A DNA stretch of 64,000 bases from Celerinatantimonas sp046054165 (GCF_046054165.1 NZ_JBFNXK010000009.1:62001-126000), one strand, 5' to 3'. Counted from the first letter of the stretch, positions 37,208 through 45,923 are shown. The notes: generated by a model from the sequence alone, not told the origin. Numbers and translations: made by a program.

Positions 37208-38365
37208 TTAGAAATCCCACTGCGTTTCTAATCGAACTGAGTCATCTGCTCTTTCTTCCCAGGTATACGAAACCCATGCGCGCAGATTAGGTGCCCCAAA
37301 CCAGTATTCCAATTGCGGAGTCACGCTAAATTTGCCGATTTCATCGTAGGTGTTGTACAGAATATAAGCGAAGCCATTATGATTTTGTGGGTACTTCTCA
37401 ATAGCTACTGTTCCAGAGAAACCTAACCCTCCTTTCGCAAAACCTTGTGAGCGAATATCTTTTAAGCTTTCACTTTTATCGCGTTTGGAATAAGCGAACA
37501 CACTGGAGAAGCGATATTTCATACCATAGTTATAAAAACCTGCGAGTGAGTAGGTATATAAACTGGTATCATCACGAGCGAAATTAGTATCACTATTGTC
37601 GGTATCACCGGCACGGGTTTTATTAATATCGACATTCCCGAAGATATATTGACTTCCGACGAGGACCATCGGCTGGCCGTTATGCACAGCAGCATAGATC
37701 CCTTTAGTATCAGGCTGGAAGTGATAAATATCAGCTTCCTGATAACCAATATCCGCCCCCCAAATATCCGAGTTGGTATCGTAACTAGCCGCTAAGAAAA
37801 TGCCGTTATCTAAGAAGTTTTTATATAAAATTTTGCCCGGGTTTTTCCCACCAGCTTCCCCTTGGGTATCAAACAGTGCCTGAGAGCCCATATCCACAGC
37901 AAAGAACGACCAAGTTGCGGTATGAGTACCAAACATCAGAGCGCCGAAGGTATCATCTTCAAACCCTATACGAAGCTGTTCCCATTTAGTATTTTCACTA
38001 AAATCATCAAATTTATTAACAACTTGACCATCGCGTTTGTTGTAGTTTTCAGCTGCGCGGAACCACAAATCACCAATAAACCCAATGCGATCCGTTAAAT
38101 AAGTTTTACCGCGAAGACGCGCATTAAATTGAACATAACCCCCATCGAAATCTTTATAAGTACGATAGCCGGCCTTAAACCGATAAGTGGAATACCATCG
38201 ATCTTTTTTCGAAACATCCGTAATTTGATTTACGGTGCTTCCGACTTTGTCATTTAAATAATTTCCCACGACAGGTGATTGCCAGCGATGAGGATTCACT
38301 TGCGCTGAAGCACCGACTGAAAAAAATCCTAATAACAGTAATGATGCTTTAATTGACTTGTTCAT
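37208..38365 (-). CDS. Outer-membrane porin of the sulfatase operon
   Basis: Beta-barrel protein of 385 aa with a signal peptide (MKKS-like MNKSIKASLLLLGFFSVGASA), alternating amphipathic strands and a terminal Phe (TQWDF) that marks outer-membrane insertion. It resembles general Gram-negative porins rather than LamB. Its place between a PTS permease and two sulfatases suggests entry of a (sulfated) saccharide. AAGGA precedes the ATG. Confidence 0.8.
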   Translation of the reverse strand: MNKSIKASLLLLGFFSVGASAQVNPHRWQSPVVGNYLNDKVGSTVNQITDVSKKDRWYSTYRFKAGYRTYKDFDGGYVQFNARLRGKTYLTDRIGFIGDLWFRAAENYNKRDGQVVNKFDDFSENTKWEQLRIGFEDDTFGALMFGTHTATWSFFAVDMGSQALFDTQGEAGGKNPGKILYKNFLDNGIFLAASYDTNSDIWGADIGYQEADIYHFQPDTKGIYAAVHNGQPMVLVGSQYIFGNVDINKTRAGDTDNSDTNFARDDTSLYTYSLAGFYNYGMKYRFSSVFAYSKRDKSESLKDIRSQGFAKGGLGFSGTVAIEKYPQNHNGFAYILYNTYDEIGKFSVTPQLEYWFGAPNLRAWVSYTWEERADDSVRLETQWDF

Positions 38366-38470
38366 ATAAATTGTCCTTTCTTATATTGTAGGGTCGTTAC
38401 CAATACTTATTGAGCAAAACGCACTTACGGTTACGTACTTACAGCTACCTCCTTATAACTAAGCCAATTT

Positions 38471-39865
38471 TTATTTCTGTTTTACATGGTTGTCGTTACC
38501 ACCAAAGAACATGGTTAAGAACATGCTCACCAATACCGCAATGGCAGAAGCGATAATGGCTGCCCATACGCTGCTATCCACCCCTGTTGCTGGAATTAAC
38601 TGAGGGAAAGTCAGAACACTAGGTAAACCAAACGAGAAGATGTGGGTATGATAAAAGCCAATGATTGCTCCCCCGATAGCGCCACCGACACAGCCAAAGA
38701 TAAAGGGACGACGACGAGGCAGATTCAAACCATAAATGGCGGGTTCGGTGACCCCAAAGATCCCAGAGGTAAAGCATGATCCAGCCAAAGTTTTCACTTT
38801 TGCATCTCGGGCTCTCAAGAAAATACCTAATGCAGCACCGGCCTGGGCTAATACCGCCGGGATCAATAACGGTGCCATCGTATCAGAACCCAATACGGAC
38901 AAATTATTGATCATGATTGGCGCTAATCCCCAATGCAGCCCAAAGATAACGAAGACCTGCCAGCCGGCCCCCATCAACAATCCTGCAATCACTGGGCTTA
39001 TGGAGTAAATCCATTCGTAACCATAGGCCAGCCACTGACTGAGCAGAGTCGCAATTGGACCAATCACTAAAAAGGTCAGAGGAGCCACAATAATGATGGC
39101 GAAAAGTGGACTAAAGAAATTCTTAACCGCGCTGGGAAGCCATTGGTTAAATAAGCGTTCCAACTTAGAACTCACCCAACTGGCACAAATCACGGGAATC
39201 ACCGATGCGGTATAGTTCATCATCACCACGGGGATCCCTAAAAAGCGAATTGCGTCACTGCCGGCAACCTGCGAAGCATGAAATGCACTGACCATATCGG
39301 GATAAACTAACGAGGCGCCAATGACCATTGACACAAAAGGATTGCCACCGAATTTAACACCGGAGGTATACCCTAAGATAATAGGGAAAAAGTAAAATAA
39401 ACTATCACTGGCCGCGAATAAGATCCGATAGGTCCCACTCTGAGTGGTCAATAGTCCACAAGCGATGCTCAAGGCTAATAGCCCTTTTAGGATCCCCGAT
39501 GCAGCCAGGACGCCTAATAACGGGGTAAAAATCCCGGAAATAGCATCAATACAACGAGCAAACAATGAGTCTTTAGAACGACTCTTATCGCTGCTTGCTG
39601 ACGATGTCGCTGCTGACGGCGCGGCCTGATTGGATTGGATCGCGTCAAAAACCGGCCCAACATGATTGCCGATCACGACCTGAAACTGTCCACCGCTTTC
39701 GACCACGGCTATGATTTCTGAATTTGCTTTTAAAGCCTCCCGATCCGCCTTAGCTGGATCATTCAGCTTAAAGCGTAAACGTGTCGCACAATGCACGAGG
39801 CTATTGACGTTATCCGGACCGCCCACTCCTTGGATAATATCTTGGGCTAACTGTTCATATGCCAT
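38471..39865 (-). CDS. PTS beta-glucoside-family EIIBC permease, first gene of the sulfatase operon
   Basis: Sugar permease-phosphorylase of 464 aa. EIIB carries Cys26 in LVHCATRLRFKL. The EIIC region has ten or so helices with the family signature FGVTEPAIYGLNLPRRRPF. It ends without an EIIA domain, like AscF and ScrA, so phosphate must come from a separate EIIA. The start at 39865 matches the paralogue at 44148-45596 (both begin MAYEQLA); the frame extends 12 codons upstream. The two EIIBC proteins are close paralogues throughout. Two RAT-terminators lie upstream. The product of desulfation is the likely substrate, by context. Confidence 0.92.
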   Translation of the reverse strand: MAYEQLAQDIIQGVGGPDNVNSLVHCATRLRFKLNDPAKADREALKANSEIIAVVESGGQFQVVIGNHVGPVFDAIQSNQAAPSAATSSASSDKSRSKDSLFARCIDAISGIFTPLLGVLAASGILKGLLALSIACGLLTTQSGTYRILFAASDSLFYFFPIILGYTSGVKFGGNPFVSMVIGASLVYPDMVSAFHASQVAGSDAIRFLGIPVVMMNYTASVIPVICASWVSSKLERLFNQWLPSAVKNFFSPLFAIIIVAPLTFLVIGPIATLLSQWLAYGYEWIYSISPVIAGLLMGAGWQVFVIFGLHWGLAPIMINNLSVLGSDTMAPLLIPAVLAQAGAALGIFLRARDAKVKTLAGSCFTSGIFGVTEPAIYGLNLPRRRPFIFGCVGGAIGGAIIGFYHTHIFSFGLPSVLTFPQLIPATGVDSSVWAAIIASAIAVLVSMFLTMFFGGNDNHVKQK

Positions 39866-39903
39866 ATCCAACATCCACCTATTTTTCACATAGTCTGTCA
39901 AAC

Positions 39904-39927
39904 ATGCCTACACCAAATTGTAGGCAT
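39904..39927 (-). other. Short hairpin in the leader, after terminator B
   Basis: ATGCCTAC and GTAGGCAT form a perfect 8-bp stem with an 8-nt loop directly after the T tract of terminator B and before the EIIBC ribosome site. It might set an RNA end or affect translation. Confidence 0.35.
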
Positions 39928-39974
39928 AAAAAAACCCAGACCCACCGCTCACGCGATTGAAGATCTAGGTTTTG
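39928..39974 (-). terminator. Antitermination-controlled terminator B
   Basis: The minus-strand stem AACCTAGATC pairs with GGGTCTGGGTT including G-U pairs, followed by seven T. Its 5' bases overlap RAT B. Confidence 0.8.
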
Positions 39975-39995
39975 CCCGATACTCGGTCACAATCC
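39968..39995 (-). promoter_or_regulatory. RAT site B, proximal to the sulfatase-operon permease
   Basis: The minus strand reads GGATTGTGACCG then CGGGCAAAACC, 28 nt, a RAT match of the shorter class also seen at site D. Confidence 0.82.
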
Positions 39996-40016
39996 TGATT
40001 AATACATTCTTTTATC

Positions 40017-40067
40017 AAAAAAAAACCTGACCGACAGAGACTTTCGCACACTATCTGATCAGGTTTT
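40017..40067 (-). terminator. Antitermination-controlled terminator C
   Basis: The stem AAAACCTGA / TCAGGTTTT on the minus strand is followed by a run of T; its 5' arm overlaps RAT C. Confidence 0.82.
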
Positions 40068-40092
40068 GCCTGCCCTAAAGCAGTTACAATCC
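40062..40092 (-). promoter_or_regulatory. RAT site C, distal to the sulfatase-operon permease
   Basis: The minus strand reads GGATTGTAACTGC then GCAGGCAAAACC, 31 nt, an almost exact match to the E. coli bgl RAT. Confidence 0.88.
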
Positions 40093-40131
40093 AAATTTTC
40101 TGTAGTGAAATATGGCTGAAAAACATCGTAG

Positions 40132-40146
40132 GAACAATCATTGTTC
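40132..40146. promoter_or_regulatory. Palindrome in the sulfatase-operon promoter
   Basis: GAACAATCATTGTTC is a perfect 15-nt inverted repeat between the CRP-like site and RAT C. It may be a repressor site overlapping the promoter. Confidence 0.4.
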
Positions 40147-40154
40147 TACAAAAA

Positions 40155-40170
40155 TGTGATACTCATCCCA
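40155..40170. promoter_or_regulatory. CRP-like site of the sulfatase operon
   Basis: TGTGATACTCATCCCA fits TGTGA-N6-TCACA with one or two mismatches. It is 63 nt upstream of RAT C, the same distance as the equivalent site before RAT E. Confidence 0.55.
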
Positions 40171-40195
40171 TGCAGTACTCTCATTTCACGCTTTT

Positions 40196-40211
40196 TTTGA
40201 ATTAAATCACA
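40196..40211. promoter_or_regulatory. Second CRP-like site of the sulfatase operon
   Basis: TTTGAATTAAATCACA matches the CRP consensus in the right half fully and in three of five bases of the left half. It lies 41 bp from the first site, about four helical turns. Confidence 0.45.
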
Positions 40212-40402
40212 GAATACATCACGGAGGATTTCCGAAATGAAGGCCCATCTTCTCTAAAATTGCTCACTAGAAGCATCTTTACCATTAGCGCCCTATATAT
40301 CTTGTGTTCAATCATTTTAGGCAATAATGGCATTGTGATTAACATTCTCTATTTAAAGTCATCCTATCTGATGAAAGCTTGAGAATATCCACACCGTTCC
40401 TA

Positions 40403-41563
40403 CTAAAAATAATACTTAAAGCGGGCTCTCACTCCATAACGTCCCTCATGATGCGAAGGGGCGGAAGGCATCGCATCCCATTGCTGCTCTAACAGCGAAT
40501 AGTAAGCAGCGGTGTAAAGATCAAAGTTCTCGAAACCCAGAATATTTTTCCATCGATAGGAGGTATGAAGCGTGTGAATATGATATTCCCCGGAGCTATC
40601 CGTACCCGAAGTATTAAAGTGATCGATTTTATTATGGGCATAAACATAACCCAGTTCGATATTATGCCAGCCGACATTAACGGCTACACTCTGATCGGTT
40701 TCATCCGTTGCATTCATCCCGGCTAAATTTAAATTAATGATGACGGCTTCTTCGCTCTCATTCCCTTGCCCGAGACTATTCCAGCCCAAAGATCCCCCGA
40801 ACCCGGTACGTCGAGATTGGTCCAGCCATTGATGGCGCGCACCATAATAACCATAGGCATCGTGGATCACATTCGTTTCCAGCCCCAATGACAGGCTGAA
40901 ATGCCCCGAAGTCCAATTGACCACAGGGCGCAAGTAGATCACATTCTTTTTATTGGTAAGTTTGTTGCCATGATATTGGCCATCAGCATATAAACAGGTT
41001 CCATCTTCAATCAACGTATTCAATTCCAAAGTCATATGCCCCACATAGCGAGAAAGCTGAAAACCACCTCCATGATGGGTCCGGCCTCGCCCTTCTTTCA
41101 TCATATACACATAGCCACTGCCGTCTTTGTACAAATCATTAGCGCTGTTTCCTGCATATTCAACGAAGGTATCTTGATGGATCGGGAACATATCCCATGC
41201 CTCATAGCGCCCTAGCTGTATTTTCCACTGTGATGTTTTACCAAAGAAAAATTTAGCATCATCTAAAGTCATACCATCTTGCAGTGAAGCCAAAGGCTGA
41301 GCTGAAAATCCGACAAAAGCACGATTATCCCGGTGTTGTATCCCATCCAGCCCTAGCAGGATCCGGCCATTAATATCTTGTCGACGGGTTTGATCCGTGT
41401 TAAGCCCCAACGATGATAGTTCGCCCGGAGAATTCATCGCATCGACGTTAAATTCAACATCACCATAGCCAGTTAGCTGTCCGTGAGAAGTATTCCAGAC
41501 TGTTGCAGACACGTTCGTCGAAAGTAGCAGTGTCAGACACAGGCCGTTAAAAATTGCTTTCAT
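40403..41563 (-). CDS. Carbohydrate porin-like outer-membrane protein
   Basis: Outer-membrane beta-barrel of 386 aa with a signal peptide (cleavage near NVSA), repeated amphipathic strands and a C-terminal FKYYF. The pattern (GRYEAWDMFPIHQDTFVEYAG, then EGRGRTHHGGGFQLS) recalls glycoporins of the BglH/RafY type more than general porins. It sits between the two PTS operons but has neither RAT nor terminator in front. Its promoter may be the one with tandem LacI-type operators at 41934-41969, via the small ORF upstream. Exact sugar unknown. Confidence 0.75.
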   Translation of the reverse strand: MKAIFNGLCLTLLLSTNVSATVWNTSHGQLTGYGDVEFNVDAMNSPGELSSLGLNTDQTRRQDINGRILLGLDGIQHRDNRAFVGFSAQPLASLQDGMTLDDAKFFFGKTSQWKIQLGRYEAWDMFPIHQDTFVEYAGNSANDLYKDGSGYVYMMKEGRGRTHHGGGFQLSRYVGHMTLELNTLIEDGTCLYADGQYHGNKLTNKKNVIYLRPVVNWTSGHFSLSLGLETNVIHDAYGYYGARHQWLDQSRRTGFGGSLGWNSLGQGNESEEAVIINLNLAGMNATDETDQSVAVNVGWHNIELGYVYAHNKIDHFNTSGTDSSGEYHIHTLHTSYRWKNILGFENFDLYTAAYYSLLEQQWDAMPSAPSHHEGRYGVRARFKYYF

Positions 41564-41664
41564 GTTAAGTTCCTCTTTAGTCGATCGCCAGACACAGCAG
41601 GGCCTTAACCAAGACCACTTGGCGTTGATGTGGATATTTATTGATTAAATGAAGTGTTGCTCAC

Positions 41665-41898
41665 TCAACCGGTTAATCCCCTAACCGATAAACTGAGCCA
41701 ATGGCTCTCAATCAGCATCGATGAGGCGTGAATCGCTCCCCATAAATGACTGCTTAACTTGTCTCGTCGTTCTTGTTGGATGACGTGCGTAGAATTTTCC
41801 TCGGCCTTTCGATCTCGATGCAGTGACTCCCGATAAAATGTCATCGAAGAAATAAATCGCCGATCAATCGTCGGTGATGGAATACTGGGCAATTGCAT
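41665..41898 (-). CDS. Small hypothetical protein, 77 aa
   Basis: Hydrophilic, basic N-terminal part (MQLPSIPSPTIDRRF, RESLHRDRKAEEN) and a helical C-terminal part ending in a mildly hydrophobic segment. No family recognised. The ATG at 41898 has a weak GAGA six bases upstream; a TTG four codons earlier is possible. It lies 101 nt before the porin, in the same direction, and 36 nt after tandem operator palindromes, which makes a real gene plausible but not certain. Confidence 0.45.
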   Translation of the reverse strand: MQLPSIPSPTIDRRFISSMTFYRESLHRDRKAEENSTHVIQQERRDKLSSHLWGAIHASSMLIESHWLSLSVRGLTG

Positions 41899-41933
41899 GT
41901 TGAATCTCAAATATTAAGTTTTTTATAAAAATA

Positions 41934-41949
41934 TCCGAAACGTTTTGGA
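41934..41949. promoter_or_regulatory. LacI-family operator-like palindrome, proximal
   Basis: TCCGAAACGTTTTGGA has near-perfect dyad symmetry around central CG. It is 36 nt upstream of the small ORF at 41665-41898. Confidence 0.6.
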
Positions 41950-41955
41950 TTAAAA

Positions 41956-41969
41956 CCGAAACGTTTCGG
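41956..41969. promoter_or_regulatory. LacI-family operator-like palindrome, distal
   Basis: CCGAAACGTTTCGG is a perfect 14-bp palindrome, 21 bp (two helical turns) from the neighbouring site. Side-by-side binding of two LacI-type dimers is likely. Its sequence differs from the sites near 960-1008, so a different regulator is expected. Confidence 0.65.
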
Positions 41970-41999
41970 ATCTGTGATATGAAACAATAAATGAGTCAA

Positions 42000-42648
42000 T
42001 TGATATTAAAAATGTGTTTTTGATCACATATCACTATGAAAGGAATCACAAAAAGGCTAGTTCTGATCAAGCGCTTAAAGACAGGAATTACTCGTAATAA
42101 CCAAAAGCACCTCACCAAGGTGAGGTATAAAAAAGGCCTAAATCATATGCAGCTACGGCAAAACGATTAACTTAAATATCGCCTTGCATCAGCTTGATGC
42201 ATCTCCATGCTGCTCCACACTGTCGTCCCTGACGTGGAGGAAAACTGATAAACCGAATACTGTTTTTTAGATAAAAAACTGTAAAAAATAGTGATATTAC
42301 TCATCAATATGGATCGTTATAAACTATCCATAAATTCATTAAAATCCGTTATTAATATAATTATTATTTTGCAATTCTATTTTAACTAAACTTCCCTTGT
42401 ATCCCATTATCATATGCAATGGGATTATATTTTAGTATGCTTTTTACTCATATTTTCCATACGACTTAGCAATAATCAAAAAGCAGTACCTGTAACAATA
42501 TCACCACCCGGATAAATTATATCTATTATGTAGATCGTTTTATAAAAAATCGACCTCATAAATTTTATGAGAAAGGAAACTGCTCTTCATCATGATGCTA
42601 AAATAACAGATCATTCAGATAAGCAGATTCACAATCCTAATTTTCAAA
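42000..42648. other. Intergenic region downstream of ascB
   Basis: AT-rich, without a credible gene. A hairpin ACCTCACC-AA-GGTGAGGT at 42109-42126 is followed on the minus strand by GCTTTTGGTT and could be a late terminator for the ascB transcript, although 520 nt from its stop. Confidence 0.35.
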
Positions 42649-44064
42649 TTACGAACGCGTATATATAGGTTTTGTTAATGCTTCACCTTTAGACGCAATT
42701 ACTTTTTGATACCAGAAAAAGCTTTTTTTCCGTTTCCGTTCCAAGGACCCATGACCTTCATCGTCCCGATCAACATAAATAAAACCATAGCGTTTTGACA
42801 TCTGGGCGGTTGATGCACTCACCAGATCAATGGGCCCCCAAGAGGTATATCCCATCACCTCAACGCCATCTTGAATGGCTTCGCCCACTTCATACAGATG
42901 CGAGTTGAGATAATCAATCCGATAATCGTCTTCAATCTCACCTTGGGCATTCATCTGATCTTTCGCACCCAAACCATTTTCAACGACAAATATCGGTTTC
43001 TGATAGCGATCCCATAATAAATTCAATAAGTAACGTAAACCGATGGGATCGATCTGCCATCCCCATTCTGATTTATCCAAATATGGATTGGCAATCATCT
43101 CCAGCATATTGCCTTTGGCTTTCTGCTGCTCTTTCGGATCAGCACTGGCACAACCGGTCATGTAATAACTAAACGAAATAAAATCAACGGTTTCTTTCAG
43201 TGCTTGTTCATCTTCGGCCGTGATATCAATCGTAACGCCCAACTGGGCAAGTTTACGTTTCATATAGCTGGGGTAATAACCACGAGCCTGCACATCCCCA
43301 AAAAATAGCCAATCATGATTCTGCCGCTGCGCTTTCAATACATCAGCTGGATGACTGGTAAGTGGATACAAAACAGCACCTAACATCATATTACCAATTT
43401 GGGCATCCGGGATAATCTCATGGCAGGCTTTTACAGCCTTAGCACTCGCCACCAGCTGATGATGAATCGCTTGATAACGTGTTTGTTCACTACAGTCCCG
43501 CGGTAAACCGGAGCCTGTAAACGGTTCATCTAATGTCACGTTAATTTCATTAAATGTCAGCCAATGTTTCACTCTAGAGCCAAAACGTTCAAAGACAACA
43601 CGCGCATATTTTTCAAAGAAACCAATCACATCCCGGCTGGCCCACCCCTGATAGTGTTCGGCTAAATGCAAAGGCATTTCGTAATGGGACAAAGTGACTA
43701 ATGGCGTAATTCCATATTGTTTTAATTCATCGAAAACTTTGTCGTAATAAGCTAAACCGGCCTCATTAGGCTGCGCATCATTCCCATTTGGAAAAATCCG
43801 ACTCCAGGCAATCGATAAGCGTAAACAGCTAAATCCCATTTCATTGAATAACGCGATATCTTCCGGATAACGATGATAAAAATCGATCGCTATATCTTTA
43901 ATATTAAAATCACCGGGGACTCGTTTGACGAGTTCACCAAAGGCCCCTTTAGGCTGAACATCCGATGTTGATAATCCTTTACCATCAGCGACATGGCTTC
44001 CTTCAACCTGGTTGGCTGCAATAGCTCCACCCCACAAAAACGAGTCAGGAAAACGAAAACTCAT
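42649..44064 (-). CDS. ascB: 6-phospho-beta-glucosidase (GH1)
   Basis: Cytoplasmic glycoside hydrolase family 1 enzyme of 471 aa that cleaves PTS-phosphorylated beta-glucosides to glucose 6-phosphate and an aglycone or glucose. The acid/base is Glu173 in TFNEINV and the nucleophile Glu362 in VVENGLGA. The phosphate-binding pattern SASTAQMSKRYGF (Ser, Lys, Tyr) identifies the 6-phospho group of the family. It follows the EIIBC gene by 83 nt, as ascF-ascB in E. coli. AGGAG precedes the ATG. BglA/BglB-type names are equally possible. Confidence 0.92.
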   Translation of the reverse strand: MSFRFPDSFLWGGAIAANQVEGSHVADGKGLSTSDVQPKGAFGELVKRVPGDFNIKDIAIDFYHRYPEDIALFNEMGFSCLRLSIAWSRIFPNGNDAQPNEAGLAYYDKVFDELKQYGITPLVTLSHYEMPLHLAEHYQGWASRDVIGFFEKYARVVFERFGSRVKHWLTFNEINVTLDEPFTGSGLPRDCSEQTRYQAIHHQLVASAKAVKACHEIIPDAQIGNMMLGAVLYPLTSHPADVLKAQRQNHDWLFFGDVQARGYYPSYMKRKLAQLGVTIDITAEDEQALKETVDFISFSYYMTGCASADPKEQQKAKGNMLEMIANPYLDKSEWGWQIDPIGLRYLLNLLWDRYQKPIFVVENGLGAKDQMNAQGEIEDDYRIDYLNSHLYEVGEAIQDGVEVMGYTSWGPIDLVSASTAQMSKRYGFIYVDRDDEGHGSLERKRKKSFFWYQKVIASKGEALTKPIYTRS

Positions 44065-44147
44065 ACTCTTTTCTCCTTCGATACTTCAATCAATAACATT
44101 CAATGGGTGGTATCCAGAATCAAGGTCTGAATCCAAAACTTATTCAT

Positions 44148-45596
44148 TTATTTAACAGACTGTTGTAGCTCTTTAGCTGAATGATCCGCTTTTTTAGACC
44201 GAGCCACTTTGCCTTCATCTTTGCAACCAAATAGATAAGTCAAAGCGGCACCCAAAACAATCGCAACCACCGAGCCAACAATAGCAGCCCAAAAACTGGC
44301 ATTGATACCGCTATTCGGAATCAGTTGAGGGATCGATAAGATACTCGGCAATCCAAATGAGTAGATATGGGCGTGATATAACCCCAAAATACCAGAGCCG
44401 ATCGCCCCACTAAAGCAACCAAAAATGAACGGTCTGCGACGTGGCAGGTTTAAGCCATAGATCGCAGGTTCGGTAATACCAAAGATTCCCGAAGTAAAAC
44501 AGGATCCGGCTAATGTCCGAACTTTGGCATCTTTAGTTCTGAGGAAAATCCCTAACGCAGCACCTGCCTGAGCCAACACAGCCGGTAAAACCAGCGGCAT
44601 CATGCTATCTGAACCAAATACAGTCAGGTTATTGATAATGATCGGAACAAATCCCCAGTGCAGCCCAAAGATAACGAAGATCTGCCAACAGGCTCCCATA
44701 ATCATACCGGCGATCACTGGGCTCACCAGATAAAGCCATTCATAACCATGTGCAATAATCTGGCTTAACCATGTTGCGATTGGACCAATCACCAAGAAAG
44801 TCAGAGGGACCACAATAATGATGGCAAACAAGGGAGCAAAGAAATTTTTAACCGCACTCGGTAACCACTTGTTAAAGAAGTACTCCAGCTTAGAACTGAC
44901 CCAACTGGCACAAATAACGGGAATCACCGATGAGGTATAATTCATTAAAATGACTGGGATCCCCAAAAAATGTAATGGTACGGCATTCGCCACTTGCGAT
45001 GCCTGATAAGCGCTGACCATATCGGGATAAACCAAAGCCGCACCAATCACCATAGACACAAATGGATTGCCACCAAATTTAACGCCGGCGGTATATCCTA
45101 AAATAATTGGGAAGAAGTAAAACAGGCTATCACTGGCCGCATATAAAATTCGATAACAACCATCATCCGGAGCCAGAACATGGCAGGCAATAGCTAAGGC
45201 CAGCAACCCCTTCATGATCCCTGAAGCTGCCATAACCCCTAACAAGGGAGTAAAAATCCCCGAAATAATATCAATAAACTTAGCGAACAGATTCTCTTTT
45301 TTATCATCGCTTTGGCTATTCTCAGCCGATTTAGATACTGTGGCCGCCACGGAACCGTCTAATCCATTAATGGCCTCAAAGACCTGATTAACGTGGTTAC
45401 CGATCACAACCTGAAACTGGCCTCCACTTTCAACCACAGCGATAATATCAGGGTTGCTCTTTAATGATTCCCGATCGGTTTTATCATGATCATGCAGTTT
45501 AAAACGAAGACGCGTTGCGCAGTGGATTAAACTCGCAACATTTTCCCGTCCCCCAACACCTTTGATAATTTCTGAAGCTAACTGCTCATATGCCAT
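44148..45596 (-). CDS. PTS beta-glucoside EIIBC permease (AscF-like)
   Basis: Permease-phosphorylase of 482 aa, closely similar along its length to the EIIBC at 38471-39865. Cys26 in LIHCATRLRFKL is the phosphorylation site, GGQFQVVIGNH follows, and FGITEPAIYGLNLPRRRPF marks EIIC. No EIIA domain is present. The C-terminus has a short charged tail absent from the paralogue. AGGA precedes the ATG. With ascB downstream it should import arbutin, salicin, cellobiose or a related beta-glucoside. Expression should need both CRP and antitermination at sites D and E. Confidence 0.92.
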   Translation of the reverse strand: MAYEQLASEIIKGVGGRENVASLIHCATRLRFKLHDHDKTDRESLKSNPDIIAVVESGGQFQVVIGNHVNQVFEAINGLDGSVAATVSKSAENSQSDDKKENLFAKFIDIISGIFTPLLGVMAASGIMKGLLALAIACHVLAPDDGCYRILYAASDSLFYFFPIILGYTAGVKFGGNPFVSMVIGAALVYPDMVSAYQASQVANAVPLHFLGIPVILMNYTSSVIPVICASWVSSKLEYFFNKWLPSAVKNFFAPLFAIIIVVPLTFLVIGPIATWLSQIIAHGYEWLYLVSPVIAGMIMGACWQIFVIFGLHWGFVPIIINNLTVFGSDSMMPLVLPAVLAQAGAALGIFLRTKDAKVRTLAGSCFTSGIFGITEPAIYGLNLPRRRPFIFGCFSGAIGSGILGLYHAHIYSFGLPSILSIPQLIPNSGINASFWAAIVGSVVAIVLGAALTYLFGCKDEGKVARSKKADHSAKELQQSVK

Positions 45597-45674
45597 AATT
45601 CAACGTCCTAATGAATAAATACAACATGAAACAGGAGTTTCCCTTAGGGGCTGTCAACCCTAGATTTCGGACAT

Positions 45675-45732
45675 AAAAAAACCTGGATTTTGCACCGGTC
45701 ATAACAATGACCCATACAATCATCCAGGTTTT
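45675..45732 (-). terminator. Antitermination-controlled terminator D
   Basis: The stem AAAACCTGGAT / ATCCAGGTTTT (11 bp) is followed by a T run on the minus strand; its 5' arm overlaps RAT D. Confidence 0.85.
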
Positions 45733-45754
45733 GCCCGATAGACGGTTACAATCC
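45727..45754 (-). promoter_or_regulatory. RAT site D, proximal to the ascF-like gene
   Basis: The minus strand reads GGATTGTAACCGTC then CGGGCAAAACC, 28 nt, the same short class as site B. Confidence 0.83.
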
Positions 45755-45845
45755 TGCCATTTTGCACTGCTATTAAAAACTGTATCTATTTGTTTTAAAA
45801 GAGATTTAAACCATAAATCTCACACAAATTTTTACATGCACGCAT

Positions 45846-45898
45846 AAAAAAACCTGATCAAATACCCAATGCCTTGCATAGGGACTTAACCAGGTTTT
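45846..45898 (-). terminator. Antitermination-controlled terminator E
   Basis: The stem AAAACCTG / CAGGTTTT with a loop that can itself fold, followed by a T run on the minus strand; its 5' arm overlaps RAT E. Confidence 0.8.
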
Positions 45899-45923
45899 GC
45901 CTGCAATCAAGCAGTTACAATCC
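45893..45923 (-). promoter_or_regulatory. RAT site E, distal to the ascF-like gene
   Basis: The minus strand reads GGATTGTAACTGC then GCAGGCAAAACC, 31 nt, the same long class as site C. Confidence 0.88.

Noticed and set aside
42109..42126. ACCTCACC/GGTGAGGT hairpin as the certain terminator of ascB
   Set aside because: It is about 520 nt past the stop with only a short T stretch; kept only as a possibility.
39928..45923. Repeated AAAACCTG...CAGGTTTT blocks considered as a CRISPR or interspersed repeat family
   Set aside because: The units are not regularly spaced and each forms a RAT-terminator ahead of a gene, which explains them fully.
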